From: Pseudomonadota bacterium
GTDB taxonomy: Bacteria; Pseudomonadota; Alphaproteobacteria; Reyranellales; Reyranellaceae
Assembly: GCA_018240745.1 (NCBI GenBank)
Contig: JAFEFF010000184.1
Coordinates: forward strand, 50,988-114,987
Length of the DNA stretch: 64,000 nt
Direction: 5' to 3'
Part shown: positions 27,522 to 36,366 of the stretch, piece by piece
How the letters are laid out: each line of letters begins with the position of its first letter
How positions within the stretch are numbered: the stretch's first letter is position 1
Notes under the pieces: generated by a model
The model's input: the letters and a program-made list of their open reading frames with translations, nothing else
What the model was told of the DNA's origin: nothing
The model's database searches: none
Made by a program: the position numbers and the translations under genes

Positions 27522-28781
27522 TCAGCCTGCCGTCACACGCTGGCCGCCGAGCGGCACGGGATTGAAGCCCGGCGGGTACTTGCTCCACGCATTGCCGCTC
27601 GCGATCGCCGTCCGGCCGACCTGGAAGAGCCGGTTCATGTAGCCTCGCTCGAAGGGCTCGCTCGGCCTCTCGCTGAAGCTCTCGGGAATCCAGGTGACGT
27701 TGTAGTCGATGCCGTCCCGGCGGGCGAGGACGAAGAGCTGGTAGAGATCGCCGATGCCGTGCGCGCTGATCAGGGCCGAGATCGCGCGGCCGGCAATCGT
27801 GAGCGTGCTGCGGTCGACGGTCTCGAGGTCGGGCCCCGGCCGCGCGTTGCGGATGATGTAGAGCCGGAACGGCCGCTTCGCGATGGTCGCGCGCAGGCGC
27901 TCGGTCTCGGGCGCGTGTTCGAAGCGAAAGTCGTTGCTGCTGAATGACGGCGGATAGAGCACGACCTGCGCCACCGTACCGCCGTCGACATGCATCTCCT
28001 GAAAATGGCGGCCGCCGCTTTCGATATCCATCATGACCGGCGGGAACGCGCCCGGGATCGAGGCCGATGCGAGCAGTATCTTGGCGATCAGCTCCGCTGC
28101 ATCCCCGCGACCGCTCGCGGCGATCGCGCCGATGTTCCACAGCACGCCGACCGGCACGTCGAGGTTGGTCGTGCCCACCAGCAGGAGCCGGCCCTTCTCG
28201 CTGTATTCGCGGCCGATCGCCGTCACCACGTCCGGCGTGAGCCCGCTGCGGATCAGGCGCATCAGCGGCGCGGAGTCGTACAGCGAATCGCGCAGCAGGG
28301 CCGTGATCAGGCCGCGCGAGGTCATCACGTCCCTCCTGCCGATGGTGGTGTAGAAGCGCTCGAGCTCTTGGTCATAGTCGGGGCCAAGGAAGGCGAAGGG
28401 CGCGATCAGCGCGCCGGTGCTGACGCCGGTCACGCCCTTGAACTCCGGCCGCGTCCCGAGTGCCGACCATCCGGTCAGCAGACCCGCGCCATACGCGCCA
28501 TCCTCACTGCCGCCGGAAATCGCCAGATACGTTGCGGGGCCGACCTCCTGCACGCCGGTCTTCGCGGCGTAGGCGAACTCGCGCCGCAGCCCTTCGGTCG
28601 CGATGCGGCCCAGGACGGCGTCGTCCGATCCGTCCAGCACCACGCGCGCGTCTGGCGGCAGGCCGCGGAACGAGGCCGCGCCGCGCATCTTCTCCGGCAG
28701 CGATGCGAGCCGCGCCGGCGCATCGCAGCCCGCGACCAGCACGCTCGCGCCTGCCCCAACCAGCATCGTACGCCGCCGCAT
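27522..28781 (-). CDS. Patatin-like phospholipase, predicted lipoprotein
   Basis: The protein has 419 residues. The N-terminus MRRRTMLVGAGASVLVAGC is a lipoprotein signal with lipobox LVAGC (Cys19), so it should be anchored on the periplasmic side. The patatin core shows glycine-rich GGSEDGAYGAG (about 90-100), nucleophile Ser121 in GVSTG and the dyad Asp266 in VDGG. Patatins are Ser/Asp lipid acyl hydrolases. It is cotranscribed with the cyclase gene one base downstream, which hints at a link between envelope lipid turnover and cAMP. The start ATG at 28781 follows AGGGGGA. It is divergent from the amidohydrolase over 66 bp. Confidence 0.87.
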   Translation of the reverse strand: MRRRTMLVGAGASVLVAGCDAPARLASLPEKMRGAASFRGLPPDARVVLDGSDDAVLGRIATEGLRREFAYAAKTGVQEVGPATYLAISGGSEDGAYGAGLLTGWSALGTRPEFKGVTGVSTGALIAPFAFLGPDYDQELERFYTTIGRRDVMTSRGLITALLRDSLYDSAPLMRLIRSGLTPDVVTAIGREYSEKGRLLLVGTTNLDVPVGVLWNIGAIAASGRGDAAELIAKILLASASIPGAFPPVMMDIESGGRHFQEMHVDGGTVAQVVLYPPSFSSNDFRFEHAPETERLRATIAKRPFRLYIIRNARPGPDLETVDRSTLTIAGRAISALISAHGIGDLYQLFVLARRDGIDYNVTWIPESFSERPSEPFERGYMNRLFQVGRTAIASGNAWSKYPPGFNPVPLGGQRVTAG

Positions 28782-28847
28782 GACCCGTCCCCCTGTCTCG
28801 CCGCGGACTATAGCGCTACGGTGGCGCAGCGACACATTGGGGATGCC

Positions 28848-30236
28848 ATGGCCACGCTGATCCACGACACCGTGATCGTCACGGGAGACGACAACGACAC
28901 CGTGCACTACGGCGCCTCCATCGTGGTCGACGGGACGAAAATCGCCGCGATCGGGCCGAATGACGAGCTGCAGCAGCGCTATCCGGCGGCCGAGCGGATC
29001 GACGGGCGCGGCCGGATGGTGATGCCGGGCTTCGCCAACACCCACACCCACCTCACCATGACCCTGGCGCGCGGCGTGTTCGAGGACCTGTCGCCGCCGC
29101 ACAAGCCGCCCTTCTCCGGCGGCCTGTCGCCGATCCCGCTGCCCGACATGACGCCCGAAGAGCGGACGGTGATGGCGCAACTGGGCGCGCTGGAATGCCT
29201 GCGCAGCGGCGTGACCTTCATGCTGGAGGATTCCAACGACATCGACGACTATGCCGGGACCCTCGCCCGGACCGGCCTGCGCTTCCTGTTCGGCGAACGC
29301 GCCTATGACCGCACCGGCACCGCAATCGGCGATCCGGCACCCTTCCGGCTCGACCGTGCGATGGGCGAGCGGCACCTGGCGACGATCGAGAAGACCTTCG
29401 CCAAATGGAACGGCAAGGCCGACGGCCGCATCCGCATCGCCATCTCCGCCTGGGCGCCCGACATGTGCTCGCCCGAGCTGCTCAAGGACCTGGGCGCGCT
29501 CCAGAACAGGCTCGGCACCTGGATCACCATCCATCTCAACCAGATCTGGGGCGAGGTCGCGGCGGTGCAGGCGCATCGCAACCGGTTGCCGACCGAATAT
29601 CTGGCGGACCTCGGTTTCCTCAACGACAAGGTGATCTGCGCCCATTGCCGCTGCATGGATCCGCGCGAGGAGAAGCTGCTGGGCGAAGCGAAGGCGATCG
29701 TCGCCTTCAACGCCGCGATCGCCGCACGCCGCGGCCTCAGTCCCCGGGTTGAATCGCTCGAATCGCAGGGCTGCACCATCACCATGGGCTCGGACAACAT
29801 GGCCGAGGACATGGTCGAGGTGATGCGCACCGGCCTGTTCATGGAGCGGGTGCGACGCGAGGATGGCCGCAACCCGACGCCCGAGCGGGCGCTGCGCTGG
29901 GCGACGCGCAACGGCTACCGGGCGTTCGGGATGCCGGACGGCGGCTGGCTGGCGGCGGGCAACAAGGCCGACCTGATCGTGGTCGACACCCAGCGCGCGC
30001 ACCTCGTGCCGATGCTGCGCGCGGTCTCCAACTTCGTGCACAACGGCCAGGCACGCGACGTGCAGTCGGTGATGGTCGACGGCCGCTGGCTGATGCGCGA
30101 CGGCAGGGTGCTGACGATGGACGAGCCGGCCATCGTCGCCGAGGCGCAGGAGGTCGCGAACAAGGCCTGGTCGCGCCAGTTCAGGAATCGCTTCGACAAG
30201 GTGCCGGCCGGCTTCTCGCCGGCCGCGCTGCCGTAG
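28848..30236 (+). CDS. Amidohydrolase, chlorohydrolase/deaminase (TrzN/AtzB/SsnA-like) type
   Basis: This 462-residue metal-dependent hydrolase has an N-terminal beta-sandwich (HYGASIVVDGTKIAAIGP), metal site PGFANTHTHL, a second His near IHLN, CAHCRCMDPRE, and MGSDNMAEDM with the catalytic Asp. The C-terminal GNKADLIVVDTQRAHLVP is typical of cytosine-deaminase-like amidohydrolases acting on guanine, triazine or related amino-heterocycles. The usual HxxE motif reads HLNQ here, so it may differ in chemistry. The start chosen is ATG at 28848; an ATG five bases upstream is out of frame. The substrate is unknown. Confidence 0.82.
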   Translation: MATLIHDTVIVTGDDNDTVHYGASIVVDGTKIAAIGPNDELQQRYPAAERIDGRGRMVMPGFANTHTHLTMTLARGVFEDLSPPHKPPFSGGLSPIPLPDMTPEERTVMAQLGALECLRSGVTFMLEDSNDIDDYAGTLARTGLRFLFGERAYDRTGTAIGDPAPFRLDRAMGERHLATIEKTFAKWNGKADGRIRIAISAWAPDMCSPELLKDLGALQNRLGTWITIHLNQIWGEVAAVQAHRNRLPTEYLADLGFLNDKVICAHCRCMDPREEKLLGEAKAIVAFNAAIAARRGLSPRVESLESQGCTITMGSDNMAEDMVEVMRTGLFMERVRREDGRNPTPERALRWATRNGYRAFGMPDGGWLAAGNKADLIVVDTQRAHLVPMLRAVSNFVHNGQARDVQSVMVDGRWLMRDGRVLTMDEPAIVAEAQEVANKAWSRQFRNRFDKVPAGFSPAALP

Positions 30237-30297
30237 CGGACCGAACTTCCCGCTTGCATGGGAAACGGAAAATGGCGGCCCGCCTGGCTTTTGCCGC

Positions 30298-30465
30298 GTT
30301 CGTCCTGCTCGCGCGTGATCTTCCGGTCGCGGACAGCAGGATGCCGCGCTCGAGGAAGGTGCGATGCATCTGGTCGAACTCGGAATTGCCGGGCGGCCTG
30401 GTGGGATCGACGCTGTGGATTTCGGCGCCGAGAGCGTAGGACAGCGGCCGCACGGAGATGGACAT
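30298..30465 (-). pseudogene. Truncated, frameshifted TauD/TfdA-type dioxygenase remnant
   Basis: From ATG 30465 the minus strand encodes a typical TauD/TfdA N-terminus: SISVRPLSYALGAEIH, then TFLERGILL. A missing base near 30333 then shifts the frame, after which RDRKITREQDE continues the family sequence (expected FRDQxITREQ). Homology stops after about 56 codons; the catalytic HxD and His/Arg region is gone. The rest of the 437-bp gap between 30236 and 30674 holds nothing recognisable. It is not a copy of the intact tauD-like gene at 50241, whose N-terminus differs. Confidence 0.7.
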
Positions 30466-30673
30466 CAGGTGACTTTGCGTCGACGAGCCTTCGCACACGG
30501 TGCGCAACGATGCGCGAAGCGTCAACCATTGCCACTGCAAAGCTGCCGCTCGCGCGCGGCACCGATCCGGACAACGAACTGCGAATTGCGCTGGTACTGC
30601 GAAACGTGATTGCAGAGCGTGCGGCGTCGATTTCTCTGTTGGCAGTACGCGGCTGCAGGAGAATAGTGACCGC

Positions 30674-31198
30674 ATGTTTTCGAGCGGCGCTCCCGCACTC
30701 ATTGCTCCTCTCAGCCTGTCGAATGTGCTGACAGTGCTCGCCGCTCTGATCTGTCTTTGGACGATGTCACCGCAGGCCAATGGCGGCGTATGGCGCCTGT
30801 GGCGACTCGCCATGCCGGCGGCATTCGCTGCGGTCGTGGCCCTGGTGCTGCTCGCCGGCGTGTTCGACGCGACGTGGCAGCACGATGTCGAATGGCTGGC
30901 GGCCTTCACGCTCGGCGGGCTGGTCGGCCGCGCGCGCGGCTGGAGCCTGCCGGTCGCGATCGATCAGATGTGGGGCCTGGTGCGCCTGCCGAAGTCGAAG
31001 GACGGCCTGCTGGCATCGCTCGGCATCGTTGCGATGGCGGCGCTCGACTTCACGTCGGCGACGATCGAGGAGGTGGTGGTCGATCCGCAGCACATTGCCG
31101 CCGGCGCGGCGCTGTTCGCGGGCTTCATCGGCTTCCGGGCGCTCGCCATCATCGTGCGCTCAACCCGCGCCCCGCACGTCCGACTGCACGACGCTTAG
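30674..31198 (+). CDS. Small inner-membrane protein of unknown function
   Basis: This 174-residue protein has about four hydrophobic segments: ALIAPLSLSNVLTVLAALICLW, AMPAAFAAVVALVLLAGVF, ASLGIVAMAALDF and HIAAGAALFAGFIGFRALAIIV. A central stretch contains GRARGWSLPVAIDQMWGLVRLP. I do not recognise the family. The start is ATG at 30674; the upstream open frame is low-complexity and overlaps the TauD remnant region. It is convergent with the metalloprotease gene 40 bp away and has no operon partner. Confidence 0.6.
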   Translation: MFSSGAPALIAPLSLSNVLTVLAALICLWTMSPQANGGVWRLWRLAMPAAFAAVVALVLLAGVFDATWQHDVEWLAAFTLGGLVGRARGWSLPVAIDQMWGLVRLPKSKDGLLASLGIVAMAALDFTSATIEEVVVDPQHIAAGAALFAGFIGFRALAIIVRSTRAPHVRLHDA

Positions 31199-31238
31199 CC
31201 CGTCGTCACTCCACTCCGCACAGAGGCCGGACCGGAGT

Positions 31239-32021
31239 CTAACGCTGCCGCGCCGCCATCGGCGTGCGGTAGTCCGGGTATGGTGCGGGTGCCGGTGCCG
31301 CCGCCTGCTGGGGCGCGTGGAACTCGCCGCCCGGTCCGACGCACCAGTTGAGCTGATTCAGCGGCAGGCGCTGCGCCTGCGCGATCAGGGTCACCGCGTC
31401 GTGGTCGATGCATCGGCCCATCGCCGCGTTGTAGACCGGCGCCATCAGGCCCCAGCTGTCGTGCCCCGCGCCGAGCACGTGGCCGAACTCGTGCATCACC
31501 ACGCCGCTGAGGTCGCGATTGCCGATGCGGTCGCTGATCACATAGACGAAGCCGCCGCGATTGCCGGTGGTGACGGCGAGCGCATGCGTGCCCTCGCCGT
31601 GCTGGGAGATCGGATGACGGCTGTCGACCCGCGCCACGACCCAGCCGCCGGCGCGGCGGATCTGCGCCAGCATCATCGGCGGCGGATTGTACGGCAGCAG
31701 GCGCGCCTCGAACCGCACGAAGCCGTTCATCACGTAGTTCCACTGGCGCATCGCCGAGATGATGCGGTCGCGCTCATAGGGGCTGAAGTCGGGATCGACG
31801 AACAGGTCCACGGCCCGGCCGGTCGACACCGGCGACGGATGCTGCGTGTAGTGCCAGCCGTCGTTGTAGGCATACGGCGGGCCGGCGGGGGCCGCCCGGG
31901 CCGGCAGGCCACCGGCACTGGCCGGCAGGGTGGAGAGGAGGATGGCGGCGACCAGAAGGGTGATGCCGCTTGCGAGAAGCATCGTGATCCAGCGCGCAAG
32001 ACGCAAAGGCTTTCTCCTCAT
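31239..32021 (-). CDS. Membrane-anchored or secreted metzincin (matrixin-like) metalloprotease
   Basis: The protein has 260 residues. After a short basic N-terminus, residues 12-36 form a hydrophobic signal or anchor. The zinc site HEFGHVLGAGHD (His177, His181, His187; catalytic Glu178) matches the HExxHxxGxxH of metzincins and is followed by the Met-turn GLMAPVYN. The C-terminus is Pro/Ala-rich. ERDRIISAMRQWNYV resembles the helix preceding the fold in M10-like peptidases. The start is ATG at 32021 directly downstream of an ABC ATPase remnant, with no proper operon partner. The substrate is unknown. Confidence 0.75.
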   Translation of the reverse strand: MRRKPLRLARWITMLLASGITLLVAAILLSTLPASAGGLPARAAPAGPPYAYNDGWHYTQHPSPVSTGRAVDLFVDPDFSPYERDRIISAMRQWNYVMNGFVRFEARLLPYNPPPMMLAQIRRAGGWVVARVDSRHPISQHGEGTHALAVTTGNRGGFVYVISDRIGNRDLSGVVMHEFGHVLGAGHDSWGLMAPVYNAAMGRCIDHDAVTLIAQAQRLPLNQLNWCVGPGGEFHAPQQAAAPAPAPYPDYRTPMAARQR

Positions 32022-32028
32022 AAGCGCC

Positions 32029-32506
32029 TTACGCGAGGTCTGGCCTGCCCATCCCTCGCAAGGATGAGCGGCACGCACTGAGGTGCCACCCCTCCCCGGT
32101 CCGTAGGCGATCGAACCGCACACCAAACGCATCGTCCAGCCGCGGATCGTCCAGCAGCCGCACCGCGGGCCCTCGTCCTTTTCCAGAGTATCGGCCGCAA
32201 GGCCATGCGACCGAGCAGCGCCGATCTCCAGAAGCTCGGCCACACCCAAGTCCCAGTGCGGCTCGAAGTGCTGTGGCAGGAAACCGATCGACTGCGCTCG
32301 CTCTGCCGCCGGAAGTTCGGTCAGCCTGCGCCTGCCCAGTCGCACCTGACCTTCCGTCGGCGCTATCGTCCGTGCGAGCGCCTTCAGGAGCGTGGACTTA
32401 TCGGCGCCGTTGGGCCCAATTATGGCAACCGATTCGGTTGCATCGGAATTCAGTGACAAGGCGCACAGCAGCGTCGACTTGCCGCGGACAACCTGCAGAT
32501 TTCAAA
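32029..32506 (-). pseudogene. Decayed FecE/HmuV/BtuD-type ABC transporter ATPase
   Basis: Just after the bluB stop the minus strand reads LQVVRGKSTLLCALSLN, then SVAIIGPNGADKSTLL, then RAQSIGFLPQHFEPHWDLGVAELLEIGAA. This is the N-terminal third of a heme/siderophore/cobalamin-type ATPase. Walker A reads GPNGADKS instead of GPNGAGKS. The frame then breaks. A C-terminal tail (LLDDPRLDDAFGVRFDRLR, then WHLSACRSSLRG) follows in another frame to a stop at 32029. The signature LSGG, Walker B and H-loop are missing, so an internal deletion and a frameshift have destroyed the gene. Position after bluB suggests it once served corrinoid uptake. It fills the 488-bp gap between the protease and bluB. Confidence 0.75.
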
Positions 32507-32509
32507 GCG

Positions 32510-33154
32510 TCAACGAGTAAAGACGAGGTCGCCGGTGTAGTGGCGCTGCTCCCAGTGATGGCGCTCGAGCTCGGGATCGATGTGCTCCTCGGCCGGCCAG
32601 CCGAGATCGAGATAGGCAACCAGCCGCCAGCCGTTCGGCACGTCGAGCACGCGCGTCACCTCGGCCGGATCGAGGATCGATACCCAGCCCATGCCGAGCC
32701 CTTCGGCGCGCGCGCCGAGCCACATCGTCTGCACCGCCGCCACCACCGAGTAGCGCAACGTCTCCGGCATGGTCTGGCGGCCGAGACCGCTCCCGGTCGC
32801 CGTCGATTCGTCGGCGAAGACGGCGAGATGGACCGGCGCCTCCTTCATGCCGGCAAGCTTGAGGTTGGCGTAAGTCGCCTTCTGCTCACCCTCGTACCCG
32901 GCAAGCGCGCGCTCGTTGGCCCTGGCGAAGCTCTCCCAGATCGCGCGCCGGCGTTCCAGCGAGTTCACCTTCACGAAACGCCAGGGCTGGCTCAGGCCGA
33001 CCGACGGCGCATGGGTGGCGAGCTCGATCAGGTCGTCGAGCAGCGGCTCCGGCACCGGATCGGTGCGAAAGCGACGCACGTCGCGGCGCCACAATACGAG
33101 ATCGCGGAACGTCCTGCGGAAAGTCTCGTCGAACGGCCTGTGCCACGGCGTCAT
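32510..33154 (-). CDS. bluB: 5,6-dimethylbenzimidazole synthase
   Basis: This 214-residue nitroreductase-fold flavoprotein fragments FMNH2 with oxygen to make the lower ligand of cobalamin. Features are WRRDVRRFRTDPVPEPLLDDL, the HAPSVGLSQPWRFVKV substrate region with the BluB-typical Ser, and GLGMGWVSILDP. The length and context in a cobalamin locus separate it from ordinary nitroreductases. The ATG at 33154 overlaps the cobB stop by four bases. It is the last intact gene of the minus-strand cob block. Confidence 0.9.
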   Translation of the reverse strand: MTPWHRPFDETFRRTFRDLVLWRRDVRRFRTDPVPEPLLDDLIELATHAPSVGLSQPWRFVKVNSLERRRAIWESFARANERALAGYEGEQKATYANLKLAGMKEAPVHLAVFADESTATGSGLGRQTMPETLRYSVVAAVQTMWLGARAEGLGMGWVSILDPAEVTRVLDVPNGWRLVAYLDLGWPAEEHIDPELERHHWEQRHYTGDLVFTR

Positions 33155-34434
33155 GCGGGCCTCGTGCTGATGGCATGGAAGAAGGTGCCGCTCACCGAAC
33201 CGCGGCGCGCGCCCGCCTCGGGCACGGCGGCGCCCGCGACGTCCCGGCAATCCACCAGCGGCTCGTCGCCGATCGACAGCGTGCGGGCGTAGTGAAACTC
33301 GTGCCCCATGATCTCGGTTCCGGCTCGGCCCAGCACACAGTCGGCCTTCAGACGGGCGCGGCGATAGCCGATGTGCAGGCGACGCCGCGCGAACGACGTC
33401 TCGAGCTGCAGCAGCCCTGCCATGGCGTGGCGTTGCCCGTCGGCATCCTTGAGCCCCTGCCCCAGCACCATGTAGCCGCCGCACTCGCCATGGATCGGAA
33501 CCGCCGCGCGTCGCAGGCCATCGAGAAAATGCGCATTGGCCGCGAGCCTGCCGGCATACAGCTCGGGATAGCCGCCGGGCAGCCAGATCGAATCGGCACT
33601 CGGATCGGGTGCTTCATCGGCCAGTGGCGAAAACGGCAAGATCTCCGCGCCGGCCGACCGCCATCGATCGAGCAGATGCGGATAGAGAAAGGAGAATGCC
33701 CGATCGCGCGCCACGGCGATGCGTTGCCCCGGCGGCGGCAATCCCTCCGGCGATGGCTCCGCCAGCCTCGCCGGCCGCGCAGCGTCGCGGATCGCATCGA
33801 GTGGCAGCGCCTTCTCCAACGCATCGGCGAGGACATCGAGACGCGCCTCGAGGTCGGCGGTCTCGACGGCCTGCACCAGGCCGAGATGCCGCTCGGGTAA
33901 CGAAAACCGCGCATCGTTCGCCAGGCCGCCGAACAGCTTGATGCCGGCCCGCGCGAACGCCCGCTCGATCATCGCAAGATGCCGCGGGCCGGCGACGCGA
34001 TTGAGGATCACGCCGGCGATACCGAGATCGTCACGGAAGCTGGCGCATCCGGCGGCAACCGCGGCCGCCGTTTCGATCTGGCCCTTGACGTCGAGCACCA
34101 GCAGCACCGGCCAGCCGAGCGCCGCGGCAATGTCGGCCGTGCCGCCGCGCCCGCGCGCGCCATCGAACAGGCCCATCACGCCCTCGGTCACGGCGAGATC
34201 GGCCGGATGGCGCACCACCAGGTCGGCGAGCATGCCGCGCGACATCGCCCAGCTGTCGAGGTTGTAGCTCGGCCGCCCCGCCGCGGCCGCATGGAAGGCC
34301 GGATCGATATAGTCGGGCCCGCACTTGTAGGGCTGCACGCCCACGCCACGGCGGGCGAAGGCGCGCATCAGGCCGAGCGCAACGGTGGTCTTGCCCGCGC
34401 CCGAGCGCACGGCCGAGACGACCAGCCCCTTCAT
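33151..34434 (-). CDS. cobB: Hydrogenobyrinic acid a,c-diamide synthase (cobyrinate a,c-diamide synthase)
   Basis: This 427-residue ATP- and glutamine-dependent enzyme amidates the a and c side chains. The N-terminal P-loop is SAVRSGAGKTTVALG, followed by KCGPDYIDPAFH and EGVMGLFDG. The C-terminal class I glutamine amidotransferase domain has nucleophile Cys318 in HGECGGYMVLGQG and a GHEFHYA strand with the His. The start ATG at 34434 is in ATGA overlap with the cobA stop. Confidence 0.95.
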   Translation of the reverse strand: MKGLVVSAVRSGAGKTTVALGLMRAFARRGVGVQPYKCGPDYIDPAFHAAAAGRPSYNLDSWAMSRGMLADLVVRHPADLAVTEGVMGLFDGARGRGGTADIAAALGWPVLLVLDVKGQIETAAAVAAGCASFRDDLGIAGVILNRVAGPRHLAMIERAFARAGIKLFGGLANDARFSLPERHLGLVQAVETADLEARLDVLADALEKALPLDAIRDAARPARLAEPSPEGLPPPGQRIAVARDRAFSFLYPHLLDRWRSAGAEILPFSPLADEAPDPSADSIWLPGGYPELYAGRLAANAHFLDGLRRAAVPIHGECGGYMVLGQGLKDADGQRHAMAGLLQLETSFARRRLHIGYRRARLKADCVLGRAGTEIMGHEFHYARTLSIGDEPLVDCRDVAGAAVPEAGARRGSVSGTFFHAISTRPA

Positions 34435-35231
34435 CGCCAGCCGACCAGGCCCGCCAGCACCCGACGCCGCAAGCCGACGACCGAACCGATCACCACGATT
34501 GCCGGCGAGCCGATCGCGTTGGCGTGCGCCTCATCGACCAGCCGGCCGAGCGTGCTCTCGACCACGCGCTCGTCCTCGGTCGTCGCCGATTGCAGCAGCG
34601 CCGCCGGCGTGTCGGCCGCCAGACCCCCTTTCATCAAAGCCGCCGTGGTGCCCGCGAGCTGGGTCATCGGCATGTAGAGGATGATCGGCTGGCCGAGCCG
34701 CGCTAGCGCCTCCCAGTCGGTGCTGGAATGATCGTCGTCGGCGCGATGGCCGGCGGCCAGCACGACGGCATGATTGGTCTCGCGCGTCGTCGCCGGGATG
34801 CCGGCCAGCGCCGTCGCCGCAAGGCCCGAGGTCACGCCCGGGATGATGCGATAGCGGATGCCGGCCTCGGCGAGGGCGACGACCTCGTCCCAGCCACGAC
34901 CGAACACGAACGGATCGCCGCCCTTCAGCCGCAGCACGCGCCGGCCGGCGCCCGCCCGCTCGATCAACAAGCTGTTGATCTCCTGCTGCCGCGCCGACGG
35001 CTGGCCGCCGCGCTTGCCCGCCGAAACCAGCCGCGCGTCCTCCCGCTTCAGCGCCAGCACGCGCGCATCGATCAGCGCATCGTGCACGATCTCGTCGGCT
35101 CTCCGCACCGCATGCAGCGCCAGCAGCGTGAGCAGCCGCGGATCGCCCGGCCCGGCGCCGGCGAGCCACACCTCGCCCGCCGGGAAATCGGGCATCGGCG
35201 GAAACGGATCAAAATTCCTCGTCTCGCTCAC
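34431..35231 (-). CDS. cobA: Uroporphyrinogen-III C-methyltransferase
   Basis: The protein has 266 residues. SUMT makes precorrin-2 from uroporphyrinogen III with two SAM. Features are [37 protein letters not shown] and [24 protein letters not shown]. There is no CysG-type dehydrogenase/ferrochelatase domain, so it is dedicated to corrin (and possibly siroheme) supply. The start is GTG at 35231, overlapping the cobM stop (GTGA). Confidence 0.95.
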   Translation of the reverse strand: MSETRNFDPFPPMPDFPAGEVWLAGAGPGDPRLLTLLALHAVRRADEIVHDALIDARVLALKREDARLVSAGKRGGQPSARQQEINSLLIERAGAGRRVLRLKGGDPFVFGRGWDEVVALAEAGIRYRIIPGVTSGLAATALAGIPATTRETNHAVVLAAGHRADDDHSSTDWEALARLGQPIILYMPMTQLAGTTAALMKGGLAADTPAALLQSATTEDERVVESTLGRLVDEAHANAIGSPAIVVIGSVVGLRRRVLAGLVGWR

Positions 35232-35986
35232 TGGCGGCCTCTGAAGCGGCGCTGATAGCCGGCGTCGTACAGCGCCGAATTGCGGAAATCGCGGGCCGAC
35301 AGGACCTTGCCCACCAGGATCAGCGCCGTGCGCTCGATCGGCTGTCTGGCGACCTCGGCGGCGATCGTCGCGAGCGTGCCGCGGATGACACGCTCATCCG
35401 GCCAGCTCGCGCGATAGACCACCGCCGCCGGGCAGTCCGCGCCATAGAAGGGCGTCAGCTCGGCCACGACCTTGTCCAGCACATGAATGGACAGATGGAT
35501 CGCGAGCGTCGCGCCCGTCGCGGCGTAGGCCGCAAGCTTCTCACCCTCCGGCATCGACGAGGCGCGCCCGGACGTGCGGGTAAGCACGACGGTCTGCGCG
35601 ACCTCGGGCAGGGTAAGCTCCTGTCCCAGTACCGCCGCTGCGGCCGCGAACGACGGCACGCCCGGCGTGATGGTATAGCGAATGCCCTCCGCCTCGAGCC
35701 GCCGCAGCTGCTCGCCCATCGCGCTCCACACGGAGAGATCGCCGGAATGCAGCCGCGCCACGTCCTCGCCCGCATCGGTCGCCCGCTTGCACTCGGCCAC
35801 GATCTCATCGAGCGACATCGGCGCGGTGTCGACGATGCGCGCGCCGGATGGGCAATTGTCGAGCAATGCCCTTGGAACCAGCGACCCCGCATAGAGGCAC
35901 ACCGGGCAGCGCGCGATCAGGTCGCGGCCGCGCACGGTGATCAGGTCCGGCGCGCCGGGGCCCGCACCGATGAAATGCACGGTCAT
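35228..35986 (-). CDS. cobM: Precorrin-4 C11-methyltransferase
   Basis: This 252-residue tetrapyrrole methylase begins [35 protein letters not shown] and [23 protein letters not shown] are diagnostic for CobM/CbiF. It methylates C11 to form precorrin-5. The start is ATG at 35986, where the conserved N-terminal strand begins; the upstream in-frame Arg-rich stretch belongs to the overlapping cobE. The spacing to cobE is an ATGA overlap. Confidence 0.94.
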   Translation of the reverse strand: MTVHFIGAGPGAPDLITVRGRDLIARCPVCLYAGSLVPRALLDNCPSGARIVDTAPMSLDEIVAECKRATDAGEDVARLHSGDLSVWSAMGEQLRRLEAEGIRYTITPGVPSFAAAAAVLGQELTLPEVAQTVVLTRTSGRASSMPEGEKLAAYAATGATLAIHLSIHVLDKVVAELTPFYGADCPAAVVYRASWPDERVIRGTLATIAAEVARQPIERTALILVGKVLSARDFRNSALYDAGYQRRFRGRQ

Positions 35987-36366
35987 CGGCCGTCTCCGAT
36001 CGCGATGGCGCAAGTCGCCTGCGCCGTCGCGACCCGCGTGCCGAGCAGGCGTGCATTGCGGCCGGCGACGACCAGCGCCGAGGCCTCGGCGATCGAGGGC
36101 ACGCCCTTCGCTTCGAGCACCAGCTTCGACGGCGTCAGCACCTGGCCTGCGACGCGATCGAGATCCTCGACCGTGCAGGCGGTCACCCGGACCGACAGGC
36201 GCTGCGCGACTTCGGCGAAGGCGGGTTCGATCGCCTTCTCCGACTCGGTGGCGAGCGCATCGAGCCGCTCGGCCGGCAACTGGAAGACGCCGAGCGCCAG
36301 GCGCACGGCCTTCTCCAATTCGTCGGCCGACACGCCGCGACGGCAGCCCACACCGGCGACGATCAT
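35983..36366 (-). CDS. cobE: CobE / CbiG C-terminal-domain-like protein
   Basis: This is a 127-residue protein starting [21 protein letters not shown] and containing [22 protein letters not shown], which match the CobE/CbiG_C family. CobE is associated with the aerobic cobalamin pathway near precorrin-5 and is proposed to handle or stabilise intermediates; a definite reaction is not assigned. Both ends overlap neighbours (cobL stop, cobM start) by four bases. Confidence 0.85.
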   Translation of the reverse strand: MIVAGVGCRRGVSADELEKAVRLALGVFQLPAERLDALATESEKAIEPAFAEVAQRLSVRVTACTVEDLDRVAGQVLTPSKLVLEAKGVPSIAEASALVVAGRNARLLGTRVATAQATCAIAIGDGR

